Source of the DNA: Gigaspora rosea
Taxonomy: Eukaryota; Glomeromycota; Glomeromycetes; Diversisporales; Gigasporaceae
Direction: 5' to 3'
DNA length: 64,000 bases
Assembly: GCA_003550325.1 (NCBI GenBank)
Contig: QKWP01000610.1
Coordinates: 107,758 to 171,757, forward strand
In this document: positions 21,438 through 32,031 of the stretch, one piece after another
Position numbering within the stretch: the first letter of the stretch is position 1
How the letters are laid out: every line of letters starts with the position of its first letter
The notes under the pieces: model-generated
What the model was told of the DNA's origin: nothing
The model's database searches: none
What the model saw: the letters and a program-made list of their open reading frames with translations, nothing else
Made by a program: the position numbers and the translations under genes

Positions 21438-22502
21438 GTAATTTATTTTTTTTTTTAAGCTTTATAGCCATCCAACCTTTATTAGCAAATTATATAAAAG
21501 CTACATAATTTTATATACTAACAGTAGAAGTTAAACTAAGCTGGCTGCCCGAATTTGTGCCCAACTTTGGCTACTGTACTGAAATGGTTTGCTCATACTC
21601 AAGTAACAGTCTTCTCTATCAGCAAGAAGTATATACCGCCTGATTTATTCTGCCTAAAAACTTCTTCTCTGAGCTTCTCATAAAGAAGAATAAAAAAGGG
21701 GAAAGATTAAAAGGGGAACAAAACCTAAACGACTAACCAAATAACCAAACCAAAAATACAACCAAAAGAAAAGAAATAAAAAAAAAGAAAAGCCAAAGAA
21801 AAAGCAAAGAAAGAATAGAAACTGTAGATGCTAACACGTCTAGCATAAATAATAAAAATTATATAATACCACAAGACTAATGTCTACCAATGTATTATAT
21901 GTACAGGTAATGAAACCGAAAAAACCAAACTAAAAAAAGATAAGAAATTTTTCACGTACCCTCCAGATCCAACCACGTCATTCATTGTTTATTTGTATAT
22001 AGCGACCAAATTTACTTGTGATAGCGCTGGTCCCAATTCGGATCATCCTATTTTGGAAAGAGTAAACACACTCGATCTTTTGGAGGGGTAAGCTAGGATT
22101 CCCACTTTTTGGTAAAAATTTCGAAAAAATCCAAAGGGAAGTAAGATGATACTCGAAAGAAATTTAAAGAAAAGGGTGTAGTTGGAAAAACTCAATTTTT
22201 TATTGTTTCCCATTGTTTTTTCACAGGAAACTTCGTCGACGGAAAAAAACTTTAATTTCCACCAAAATTTCTCGTACAAGGGCTCCATTTTTTGCCAGTT
22301 ATTTTGTAAAAATATGCTTTTGGCTTACATGTCGAATATATAAAGGAGTCTCGGAAAGTTAGTTGACCTTTATAAAAACCATTTTCCTATGTTATCCTAC
22401 TATACATTAAATATAGGCAACTCTTCAACAAAAAACTTCTTGTTTTTCTTCTGTTGGTAATTTGGTTCAAGTGATCATCAGAAAGAGTTGTTGCTTTCTA
22501 TG
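21438..22502 (-). mobile_element. Retroposon-like 1065 bp insertion
   Basis: Absent from copy B, where AAAGGATAATATC is continuous; here AAAGG lies on both sides (21433-21437 and 22503-22507). Reading the minus strand, the insert ends in an A-rich tail (T run at about 21447-21458), as expected for a LINE-mobilised transcript. A minus-strand frame of 81 codons (22043-22288) is not recognised. Part of the insert (22060-22150) is similar to 63290-63370 in opposite orientation but in another frame, so coding is doubtful. Confidence 0.6.
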
Positions 22503-22659
22503 AAAGGATAATATCAGTTTATTAAGTATAATATTTTTAAGTACAAATATTGTTAAAAGAGAAGAAAAGTAAAGAACAGGAACTTGCTCTGCCTTGGAAA
22601 AAAGACATAGTTTTTATATCTTTTTAGTACATAGAAAAAGAAACTATTTATGTATCTAA

Positions 22660-22925
22660 TAATAGTAAAGGAACCACTAAAGGAACCATTAAAGGAACTA
22701 TTAAAAGAACTATCAAAAGAACTATTAAAGGAACTATCAAAGGAACTATCAAGGAACTATTAAAGGAACCATTAAAGGAACTATCAAAGGAACTATCAAA
22801 GGAACCATTAAAGAAACCATCAAAGGAACTATTAAAAGAACCCTTAAAGGAACTCTTAAAGGAACCATTAAAGGAACTACTAAAGGAACCTCTAAAGGAA
22901 CCACAAAAGAAACCAACAAAGGAGC
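22660..22925. repeat. 12-bp minisatellite, copy A
   Basis: About 22 units close to AAAGGAACYATY. The 12-bp period keeps several frames open on both strands (K-E-P-L or S-F-N-G type), which explains the long frames without implying a gene. One 11-bp unit (ATCAAGGAAC) shifts the frame. Confidence 0.85.
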
Positions 22926-23182
22926 TTTTGTTATTCATTAACTATTGGCCCAAAATGAAAATAGTGAAAATTCTACTAATAAAACTAATACTAAAGATTT
23001 AATTGATTCAATAAAATTTGTACTATTTCTAATATTTGTACAATATTTTCCTAATACTAATATTTAAAAAATTATGCTAATATAACATTATTTTCTCCTT
23101 TGAAAATTTTGCTCCGCAAAATTTAAAAAGTTAGTAATATTTTTTAAGAATAATAATAATAAAAATAAAATAAAGATTTTTA

Positions 23183-23510
23183 ACATTTATCGCTAGTGCG
23201 ATTCATCGCTACCCCCTGATCGACCAATCATTTTGTTTGTTTTGATTTTACATTAATCAAAACAAAACAAATAGCGCCACATTATGATTAGAGTTAGGGT
23301 ATGGCAGGGCATGAATTAGAAGGCCCTCCTAACCCAAAATTTTGCAAGGAATTTTTTTTGTCAAGAAAAAAATGTAATTTCTTAGTTAAAATTTTAAGTT
23401 AGAAGTGATTTTTTAAAAAAAGTTTGTTTTGCTTCGATTTCACATTACACCTGATCCTGCATCTCGATTGGTCGATCGGGGGTGGTGATGCATCGCACTG
23501 GCGATGAATG
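23183..23510. mobile_element. TIR element of the GATCGACCAATC family
   Basis: Left end CATTTATCGCTAGTGCGATT, then CATCGCTACCCCCTGATCGA. The right end, read inverted, is CATTCATCGCCAGTGCGATG, then CATCACCACCCCCGATCGAC. The interior has GTTAGGGTATGG, AAAATTTTGCAAGGAATTTT and CATTACACCTGATCCTGCAT blocks shared with other members. The length is 328 bp, with no protein. Confidence 0.8.
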
Positions 23511-25133
23511 ATAACTCTCTAAAATAAAAGTGAATAAAAAAAATAAAATTGAATATATTCAAAAAATAAATTTTGATAAAAAAGAAAAAGAAAAGTCGAT
23601 AAAAAAAATTTTGATCGAAATTAAGTTGAAAGTGTAATTTAATTTGGCAAAAAGTATAAAGTGAAATTTAAAAAAAAAATATAATTGATAAAGTAGTACT
23701 AAAATTTATTTGCAAATTGCAAATAAATTAATCATTTAAAAAAAATAAAATAAAATAATCGAGAAAAGATAAAATTAAAAAATAATTGTTAAAAAAAAAT
23801 AATCGAGAAAAAATAATTGTAAAAGTATTAGTACTAATAAAATCGAATAATAAAAGATTCGAATAGAAGTGGTTAACCAAAGTATAACATAAATTAAGAG
23901 GAATAAAATAAATAATCCAAATTAATAATAATCACAAAAATTCGCAAAGCTTTATTAAGCCTCAATTCATAAAGGATTGGAATATAAAAATATTATAAGG
24001 GGCTTTAATAATCCAAAAATTACTAGCTTTAATTTATAAAAAAAATTAGAATACCAAAGGGAATTTAAAAAACTAATCCAAAAATCACAAGCATTTTAGC
24101 CTCAATTTATATTGAATTGGAAAAATAGGAAAAAAATTCAAAAAAAATTCCTCCTTAATTAAAAAAAAAATAGAATAAAAAAATAATATAAACCTCTAAA
24201 CATTTAAAATAAAAAATAAAATTTAAAAAAATTATATTCTTTTATAACCAATATTATTCAAATATGAATAGCGAAATTGTAAATAGGGCTCATGTTCTCT
24301 AAATATAAATGAAAAATATAAAATAAAAATGAAAAACAATTAAAGAAAACAATATATCCATTGATCCAAGCCATGAAATCCAAAAATCAAAGTCTATGAA
24401 TTCAAAAAAAAATAAAAAATAAAAATTATATAATTGTTGAAAATGAATTTTCAAGATTATAAATAATTGAATTTTCATAATTTTTTTGTTTAAGAATTGA
24501 ATATAAAGTTGTAAGAATTTGATAAAGTATATTTTGTTTTAAAAGTCTCTTTTGTTTTCTTTGTTTCCAAAAATAATAAGCTTTAGGATTAAAGAAAAAA
24601 TATTTCATTTTTTTTTTTTTTAAAAAAAAAAAAATTTATGGTTAAAAAAAATTTAATAAAATTTATAATAAAAAGTTAATTTAAGGTATATAAATTTTAA
24701 ATAAAGTAGTATATAGTGTATAATAAATAAAAGGGCTGCAATTGGATAAAAGTTGGTTTTGTATAATATTACTCCAAAATTAAAGATCTACACAGTTCCA
24801 ACTAGTACGAGTATTTCGAGCTTTGTATAACCAAAAATGACTTTTGTGCAACTCAAAAGAAGCTTTGTATTACAACAAAAGAAAGGGTAAAGAAAGTTTT
24901 TCAAAAAAAACAAAATTTACTAACCAAATACAAAAAGAAGAAAAGCAAAAAAAGAAAATAAAAAGAATGAAAAGGAAGAAAAAAAAAAACTAAGAAGAAG
25001 AATAGATTTTAAATAAATGGTTGGAAATCACAGACACAAAGAGTTTTAGGTCCTGTCAAGAAAATAAAAGATAAATTGGGAATCACATAAACACAAAAAG
25101 TTGCATGTTTTGTCATCATCACCAAAACTGTAA
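23511..25133. other. Extremely A-rich region, no gene
   Basis: About 1.6 kb of A- and AAAT-rich sequence with homopolymers. No repeat boundaries or credible genes were found. Confidence 0.45.
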
Positions 25134-25828
25134 TATAGTAACTTTTGTACAAAAAATTATATTACTTGATTTAACATGTAAGAGGGTAAGGAATATGAAG
25201 ATAAAAAGAAATATAAACAAGAAAATAAAAAGGCAGATTATAAGAATAACAGATTTATAGTCAAAGGATAATATCAGTTTATTAAGTATAATATTTTTAA
25301 GTACAAATATTGTTAGAAGAGAAGAAAAATAAAAAACAGGAACTTGCTCTGTCTTGGAAGAAAAGACAGAGTTTTTATATTTTTTTAGTACATAGAAAAA
25401 GGAACCATTTATGAATCTAACAATAGTAAAAGAACCACTAAAGAAACCATCAAGGAACTATCAAAGGAACCATTAAAGGAACCATCAAAGGAACCATCAA
25501 AGGAACCATCAAAGGAACTATCAAAGAAACCATCAAAGGAACCATCAAAGGAACCATCAAAGGAACTATTAAAGGAACCCTTAAAGGAACCCTTAAAGGA
25601 ACCCTTAAAGGAACTACTAAAGAAACCTCTAAAGGAACCACAAATGGAACCAACAAAGGAACTTTTGTTATTCATTAACTATTGGTCCAAAATAAAAATA
25701 TTGAAAATTCTACTAATAAAACTAATACTAAAGATTTGATTGGTTCAATAAAATTTGTACTATTTCTAATATTTGCACAATATTTTCCTAATACTAATAT
25801 TTAAAAATTATGCTAATATAATACTATT
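25134..25828 (+). repeat. Segmental duplication copy B (uninterrupted)
   Basis: Intact counterpart of copy A. It serves as the empty-site reference for both insertions in copy A and contains its own 12-bp minisatellite. Confidence 0.85.
25427..25665. repeat. 12-bp minisatellite, copy B
   Basis: About 20 units of AAAGGAACYATY type. Unit order differs from copy A: here a run of AAAGGAACCATC and a run of AAAGGAACCCTT dominate, which indicates unit turnover since the duplication. Confidence 0.85.
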
Positions 25829-26314
25829 TAATTTTTTTTAAAAAAAAATTGTTAGAAACTGTGTTTTAATGTTAAACTTCAGAATCTTCATAAAGAAGTT
25901 AATAAATCCTAAATATAACTCTTTAATCAGTTGCTAAGACTTTTAAGTTAGTCGTGTTGAGCATACAACTATTGTGTTCATTAATATTTCTGTAAATTAC
26001 TTTTGTTTATTAACAAAAGATCTGATTTAAATTTAACCTATAGCAATGGAAGTTTCAGAACCCTGGACATCTTTCATATAGGTTATAACTGATCTGCATG
26101 AATTTAGACGGTTTTGCTACCTCTAAAATCAAGTAAATTTGCTAAAAGTTGGATTATTATATATAAATTTTATAGTAATTTGCTAAAAACTAAATTATAA
26201 CATCTAGCATCGAATAAATAAATATAGTACAAATTTTTTAAAACTGTAAAAAAACAAATAATAGTAAATTACTATATGCTCACCTAAATAATAAATGCTA
26301 GCTAAATTTTCATA
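25829..26314. other. Spacer, no gene
   Basis: Contains an inverted fragment of repeat R1 at about 26055-26085 (CATATAGGTTATA). Otherwise AT-rich. Confidence 0.35.
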
Positions 26315-27108
26315 GAAAATAACTAATAATCACCTTAGGTGATTATCACCTGTAATCTACAATGCATAAAAAAATAAACAAAACAAACAACTTTTATTAA
26401 ATATGGTACCAGACAGCAAAAACTATCCATTTTTTTCAGCATTGTTTAAAGTCTAATAATTTCACAACAAGTAATTATTTTAAAAATCCCTCTTACAAAT
26501 TTTTTATTTGTAATCTAAACTACAAATCTGTAAGATAGATTTTTGATATCTTGCTTTTTAAAAAAGTTATAAGGGTTTAAAGTTTAGCAACTTTAATAGT
26601 AAAGCAGAAATTTGGCACAGAACAATCGACCAATCAGATTGATGCTAATCACGTGCTTGTGATTTGATTGGTTAATATTTATTATTAAAAATCCAAAATT
26701 TGGCGCTTATTATATAAAAAAATTATTTTTATATTTTTAACCAATCAAAATTTTGTCACACAAAAATTAGCTAATCAGAATTGTTATAAAATTCTCAAAT
26801 TTGATGCCCTAAAAAAAATAGATGGTTTTTGCTGTCCGGTACTGTAAAAATTAAATCTCTTTATTTTAGAGTAAAAGTAAGGTTAGAGATTAGAGTAGAG
26901 CTTTGTATATAGTAAAATTTAGCAAGAAATTTTTTTTTTGTATAATAAAAAGTATTTCATAGACAAAATTTCAGGTTAGAAGCAATTTTAGCAATTTTTT
27001 AAAAAATTTTTTGTTTTTGTTATACAAAATTAATCTATATATTACACCTAATCCTGAATTATAATTGGCAAATTAACTACAGGTGATAATTACCTGTTAG
27101 TAATTTTC
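26315..27108. mobile_element. TIR element with CACCTTAGGTG hairpin ends, nested MITE
   Basis: Left end GAAAATAACTAATAATCACC and right end, inverted, GAAAATTACTAACAGGTAAT, both then carrying GATTATCACCTGTA-like sequence. The interior matches 27692-28050 nearly in full, including GTTAGAGATTAGAGTA, AAAATTTAGCAAG and TTACACCTAATCCTGAATT. A MITE (26404-26844) interrupts it. Confidence 0.8.
26404..26844. mobile_element. MITE, TA target duplication, with known empty site
   Basis: Ends TGGTACCAGACAGCAAAAAC and, inverted, GTTTTTGCTGTCCGGTACTG, between TA at 26402-26403 and 26845-26846. The relative at 27692-28050 reads TTAAATAAAAATTAAATC across this point with one TA. The interior has a palindrome around AATCACGTGCTTGTGATT (about 26648). 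The length is 441 bp and it is non-coding. Confidence 0.92.
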
Positions 27109-27254
27109 ATTTTCATATATTAAAAAAATTTATTTATTATTCATATATTTTAATAATATAATTTATTACAAATACAAAATATTAATTAATTATAAATTTT
27201 ACAAAAATAATAAAAAATAATATATTTTTATTAAAAAAAATAACAGCGTTGTTA

Positions 27255-27545
27255 AATCACACCACTGGTGTCCAACACCACTATAATTTTTATTATAAGC
27301 TGCAGTATAACATGAAAATCAGATATAATGCAAATTTTTGGATATTTTTTAAAAAATGACTAGAACGCAAAAGCTCGTTTATAAAATTATCTTTCCTCAT
27401 AAAATTTTGGTATAATCAATGCCCCTGCCCCATTCTAGGCCTTAACCCTAACTCTAATATTAATCGAAATTTAGTTTTTGTTTTTATTTTGATTTGCATA
27501 TTACATGAATTTCATATCACTGGTGCTGAACACCATAGTGAAATA
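27255..27545. mobile_element. TIR element with GGTGTT-AACACC-type ends
   Basis: Ends carry CACTGGTGTCCAACACCACT and CACTGGTGCTGAACACCATA. The interior has CTTAACCCTAACTCTAA and a TAAAATTTTGGTA block, as in other members. The length is about 290 bp. Confidence 0.6.
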
Positions 27546-27691
27546 TAACATTTCTGAAAAATAATATATTTTTATTATAAAAAAATAAAATATTTTTATT
27601 AAAAAAAATAATATATTTTTATTAAAAAAACATAATATATTTTTATTAAAAAAATAATATATTTTTATTAAAAAAAAATAATATATTTTTA
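27546..27691. repeat. Tandem ATATTTTTATTAAAAAA repeats
   Basis: About seven near-identical units of roughly 18-20 bp (AATATATTTTTATTAAAAAA). Simple-sequence expansion. Confidence 0.7.
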
Positions 27692-28050
27692 GAAAATAAC
27701 TAATAATCACCTTAGGTGATTATTATTTGTGATCTACAATGTATAAAAAATAAACAAAACAAAAAACTTTTATTAAATAAAAATTAAATCACTTTAATAT
27801 TAGGATAAGGATAAAAGTTAGAGATTAGAGTAGGGCTTTTTATATAGTAAAATTTAGCAAGGATTTTTTTTTGTATAAAAAAAAGTAGTTTCATAGACAA
27901 AATTTTAGGTTAGAAGCAATTTTAGCAATTTTTTAAAAAATTTTTTGTTTTTGTTACACAAAATTAATCTACATGTTACACCTGATCCTAAATTTTAATT
28001 GGCCAATTAACTACAGGTGATAATCACCTGTGGTGCAAATTAGTAATTTC
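27692..28050. mobile_element. TIR element with CACCTTAGGTG hairpin ends (uninterrupted)
   Basis: Same element as 26315-27108 without the nested MITE. GAAAATAACTAATAATCACC is at the left; TACACCTGATCCTAAATTTT and CAGGTGATAATCACCTGTGG are at the right. Confidence 0.75.
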
Positions 28051-28079
28051 CATATTTTTATTAAAAAAAACTACTAAGC

Positions 28080-28830
28080 ATATTACAAGAAATATCACAA
28101 AGACGCCTTAGAAACACTATACAAACAGTATACAAACACTATAAAGACACCACACAAACACTACATAAATGCCATAAAGACACTATTGCACAAACACCAT
28201 AAAGACACCACTATACCAACCATGAACATTAGACATAGTGTGACACCCAAATTCAGCAAATTCGACACCAATGACGAGCATATCCAGTAATATAAGACAC
28301 AATAGCTACCTACCTTGAGCCTAAAAAAAATTAGTATAAGGGTGGTGACATATATTACGTAATATAATTTTACTATACCCCTACCCCCTCCCCTCTACAT
28401 AAGAGAAATTTGATTGGCTAATATAAAATTCTATATTTAACGTAAGATTTTAGAGACCCCCCTCCCCCCAAAATATTACGTAATATCTGTCACCACCCTA
28501 ACACAAATACAATACTAAAGGTAAAAAAAATGAATACATAACTGTACACTCCAAGACTGAGCAACACCAACGGCAGAAAAACTTCAGACAAACACTCTAG
28601 TACGAAAGAACCCAAAATGAACAACAATAGCAATGAAAGAGACTCGATACTAGTGACTAGATACTGTACAAGTAATAAAAGAATGCTGAAATAGACAACA
28701 CTAATGACGAAATAGACTCCAAATTGAATATGACAACACCAATGATAAAAAAAAGCACCAATATAGTAAATAATACCAACTACAAAAAAAACACTAACAA
28801 TAACAACAACGAAGAAAGAAAAAACCATTA
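28080..28830. repeat. Degenerate ACACCA/CAATGA-type repeat split by a MITE
   Basis: Loose short-period repeats such as ACACTATAAAGACACCA (28130-28220) and CAACACCAATGA (28730-28760), interrupted by 28340-28498. The minus-strand frame at 28490-28828 reflects this composition and is not credible as a protein. Confidence 0.45.
28340..28498. mobile_element. Harbinger-like MITE (TAA target duplication)
   Basis: GGGTGGTGACATATATTACG at the left and CGTAATATCTGTCACCACCC at the right are inverted copies. TAA flanks at 28337-28339 and 28499-28501. C-rich tracts and ATTACGTAAT palindromes are inside. The length is 159 bp. Confidence 0.9.
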
Positions 28831-28910
28831 TAGAAAATAGTATTAGTAAAAAAAAATTAAAAATATGGTAAAAAAAATAGTGTTATACTTATTTTGTATA
28901 ACTAGTGATA

Positions 28911-29054
28911 ATCGTTGTACACTAGGGTTCTGCAATTTGATTTGATCTTTAAATATTTGAATCAAATATTTGATCAAATTCAAATTCAAATTTGACTATA
29001 TTTGATTTGATCAAATTCAAATATGGCCAAATTTGATTTGATTTGACAAATATT
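28911..29054. repeat. TTTGATTTGATCAAATTC tandem-like repeat at gap edge
   Basis: Nested short palindromes (TTTGATCAAATTCAAAT) directly before the run of Ns. The repeat probably caused the gap. Confidence 0.6.
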
Positions 29055-29482
29055 NNNNNNNNNNNNNNNNNNNNNNNNNNNNNNNNNNNNNNNNNNNNNN
29101 NNNNNNNNNNNNNNNNNNNNNNNNNNNNNNNNNNNNNNNNNNNNNNNNNNNNNNNNNNNNNNNNNNNNNNNNNNNNNNNNNNNNNNNNNNNNNNNNNNNN
29201 NNNNNNNNNNNNNNNNNNNNNNNNNNNNNNNNNNNNNNNNNNNNNNNNNNNNNNNNNNNNNNNNNNNNNNNNNNNNNNNNNNNNNNNNNNNNNNNNNNNN
29301 NNNNNNNNNNNNNNNNNNNNNNNNNNNNNNNNNNNNNNNNNNNNNNNNNNNNNNNNNNNNNNNNNNNNNNNNNNNNNNNNNNNNNNNNNNNNNNNNNNNN
29401 NNNNNNNNNNNNNNNNNNNNNNNNNNNNNNNNNNNNNNNNNNNNNNNNNNNNNNNNNNNNNNNNNNNNNNNNNNNNNNNNNN
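29055..29482. other. Assembly gap (428 N)
   Basis: Run of Ns, followed by a 30-base poly-A. Nothing can be said about its content. A further single N is at 40764. Confidence 0.99.
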
Positions 29483-29514
<32 letters not shown>

Positions 29515-29604
29515 ATAATAACAAAATAAATTATAACAACAGATAAAAAAAAATACAAAAAATAAAATAAAAAATAATTTAAATAAATAATTGGGTTTGA
29601 TAAT

Positions 29605-29916
29605 TTACCGCCATGGCGACGTATCGCCACCCTTTGATCAACCAATTAGAATGCAGGATCAGGTATAATGTGAAATCGAAGCGATTACGATTTTTTTTCA
29701 AAAATTGGCTATAGCACGAAATTTTGCCTATGAAATCATCTCTTATGCTCTAACAAAAAAATTCCTCTCGAAATTTTGGATTAGCACCTCTTTGCTAAAT
29801 CGCTCTACCCTAACCCTATCTCTCACCCTCACCCTAACCCTAAACTAACGAATTAATTTATTGTTTTGATTCACGTTACACCAGATCTTATAAAGTGCGG
29901 TGTATCGCATATGCGA
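29605..29916. mobile_element. TIR element of the GATCGACCAATC family
   Basis: Left: GGCGACGTATCGCCACCCTT then GATCAACCAATTAGAATGCA, GGATCAGG. Right: GTGCGGTGTATCGCATATGC. The interior contains the telomere-like run CACCCTCACCCTAACCCTAA. The length is about 310 bp. Confidence 0.6.
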
Positions 29917-29968
29917 AAAAATCAAAATTCTAAATAATTTAAATAAATAAAAAAAATATTTAAAAAAA

Positions 29969-30532
29969 GGGAGCTACTATTTCCACTATAGTAATTTGCT
30001 ATTTTCACCATGGTTATACAAAATTTTTTATTTTTAGAATTCAAAATAATATATGCACTTATATTACACAAAGACCCAGTGCATTGTTTTTGCAAAAATA
30101 ATTTTTGGTTATATGCCGCTAATGTTGTGTAATGTTACACAAGACTTATTTTGGTTGGGTCGGTCAGCATTAAGCTTAATGCTAGTGGGCACTATCATGA
30201 TAATGCCCTGGCGAATTAGATATAATTCCGGCCATCCTAACCCTAAATCTAGGTTCAAAGCAACATCTAATCACAGTACATATAGTGGTTACACAACATA
30301 TGCACGCACGTTACACAAAGGCCCAGTGCATTGTTTTTGCAAAAATAATTTTTGGTTACACACTACCAATATTGTGTAACATTATATAAGTCTTGTTTTG
30401 GTAACCTAAATCAAGTTGGGCCAATTGAAAATAATTAAAATTATAATATACAATATTATTAAATCTAAAATAGTAACTTTTTGCGTAACTATAGTGGAAA
30501 TAGCAAAATACTATGGTAAAATAGGCAGTTCC
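29969..30532. mobile_element. MITE with long TIRs and internal duplication
   Basis: Terminal inverted repeats of about 55 bp contain CCACTATAGTAATTTGCTAT and CATGGTTA or matching variants. The inside has a direct repeat of about 105 bp (30053-30160 and 30300-30410) sharing CCAGTGCATTGTTTTTGCAA. A TAA follows at the right; the left flank is AAA, so the target duplication is unclear. The 108-codon plus-strand frame spans the duplicated units and is not a recognised protein. Confidence 0.7.
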
Positions 30533-30629
30533 TAAAAAAATTAATAAAATAAAAAAATTAATATAAATATACCTGTAGAGTACATTAAATTTTTTTGTAC
30601 CTATTATTTTGATCATACCGTATTATATA

Positions 30630-30900
30630 CACAAATAGCAATACCAATATTGTTTATGTTAGGTTAGGGTTAGGTGAGAATTATGTTAGGGTTTGGGTTT
30701 AGGCTATTATATAGTAAAATTGCTCAAGAAAATCTTTTATTAATGTACAGAAGGTAGTTTAGTATGCAACTTTTTGCAAAATAAGCGATTTTTGTCAAAA
30801 CAAACGTTTGTTTAAATTTTTCTGATTGTGTAATATTATATCTAATCTTGAATCTTGGTAACGATCTATAGGTCACATAATGCGAGTATATGTACCTTCA
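30630..30900. repeat. Relative of the GATCGACCAATC family (core only)
   Basis: Carries GTTAGGTTAGGGTTAGG (30659-30675), TATAGTAAAATTGCTCAAG, a TTTTTGCAAAATAAGCGATT block, and TCTAATCTTGAATCTTGG. The order matches the other members; the ends are not clear. Confidence 0.5.
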
Positions 30901-31757
30901 GATATATATATATTAATGCAATAAAAAAAAAGATCATTTTTTTTAAAAAAAAAAAAACAGTATGAAAAAAATTAATAATAATAATAATAAAATTAAAAAA
31001 AAAATTAAAAATAATTTAAAAATAATAATAAAAAAAAAACTGAAAATTTTTAAATACGATAATAAAAAATTTAAAAAAAATAATTTAAAAAAAAATAATA
31101 ATTTTAAAAAAAGGGAATATGTTTTTTGTGCACCTGCACGGTTGTGCACCCCTTGTTGATCCACCACCCCGGCGACCCATATGTAAATCATATCAGGTAT
31201 GCAAACACGCGTTTTTTTTATTTTGTTTTTTTTCTAATGGATTTTTTTTTCTTGAAAGGACTGGGATAAGATAAGTGGTTTTTCTTTCTGGTTTTTTTTT
31301 TTTAACTAATACTAACTCTTTTTGTTAGTTATTCTCCATATTTTTGATGAAAACTCTGTGAATCAGCGACAAAATCTAGACATGCCGAATAACCTTTTGG
31401 AAAAAACATGGAATATAAAACACGGGTCGACTTTTTTTATAGGTGGGGTTTTTTATTGTTTACTTTTTTTTTTTTTCTTGAATTAACTTTTTTTTCTTAT
31501 GTAGGTTTAACTTCGTTGAAACGTCAAATGGTAGAGATTAGAACCAAGTTCCGTTGGGATTTTTTATCGTTGCTTTTTTTTTTCTTTGCCGGCTTAAACT
31601 AATTCTTTTTCTCTTTTGTAGGTTTAACTTTGTTGAAACGTCGAATAATGTGATTAGAACACAGGACCTTGTAAGATCTGTTGGGAATTTTTTTCGTTGT
31701 TCAATCTTTTTTTTTTCTTGGCGGGTTGAACCAATTCTTTTTTTTTGTAGGTTTAGC

Positions 31758-32031
31758 CAGTGTTGTACACGGACATTGTCCCGCCGATTTTTCAGGGACG
31801 CGGACAGTCCGGGACGGGACATCCGGGACATGTCCGCAATAATGTCCCAACATGATGGACATGTCTGCCGGGTAAAACCAATCAAATTGCAGAATTATAC
31901 GAATTTTATTGGTTGATGATCACGTGTTTAGTCGCCAAATGTCTGGGACAAAAAAAATTCTGGGCGGACATGTCCCGGACGTCCCGTCCCGGACTGTCCG
32001 CCGTCCGTGTCTGTGTCCCATGACAACACTG
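31758..32031. mobile_element. hAT-type MITE, 8-bp target duplication, GC-rich
   Basis: Ends CAGTGTTGTACACGGACA and, inverted, TGTCCCATGACAACACTG. GGTTTAGC is duplicated exactly at 31750-31757 and 32032-32039. The 8-bp duplication and CAGTGTTG terminus are hallmarks of hAT elements. The body is packed with GTCCGGGAC-type motifs, far more GC-rich than its surroundings. No transposase. Confidence 0.95.

Larger units (their letters stand above)
21147..23088 (+). repeat. Segmental duplication copy A, with two insertions
   Basis: 21147-21437 and 22503-23088 correspond, in order and orientation, to the single block 25134-25828. Copy A is enlarged by a 150 bp MITE (21207-21356) and a 1065 bp insertion (21438-22502). 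Shared stretches include AAGATAAAAAGAAATATAAA and GGATAATATCAGTTTATTAA, plus the 12-bp minisatellite. Confidence 0.85.

Noticed and set aside
22043..22288. 81-codon minus-strand frame in the 22 kb insert
   Set aside because: The related sequence at 63.3 kb is open in a different phase, which argues against coding. A shared YEKFW string with 62.9 kb is likely chance.
22648..22938. Possible repeat protein (SSFNGSF or KEPLKEL)
   Set aside because: Frame is a consequence of a 12-bp minisatellite; one 11-bp unit breaks it and the duplicate differs.
28490..28828. 112-codon hydrophobic minus-strand frame
   Set aside because: It reads through the end of a MITE into AC/AAT-type degenerate repeats.
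28986..29645. Long frames across the gap
   Set aside because: Most of their length is N.
30053..30379. 108-codon plus-strand frame
   Set aside because: It crosses two direct repeats in a MITE and has no known family.
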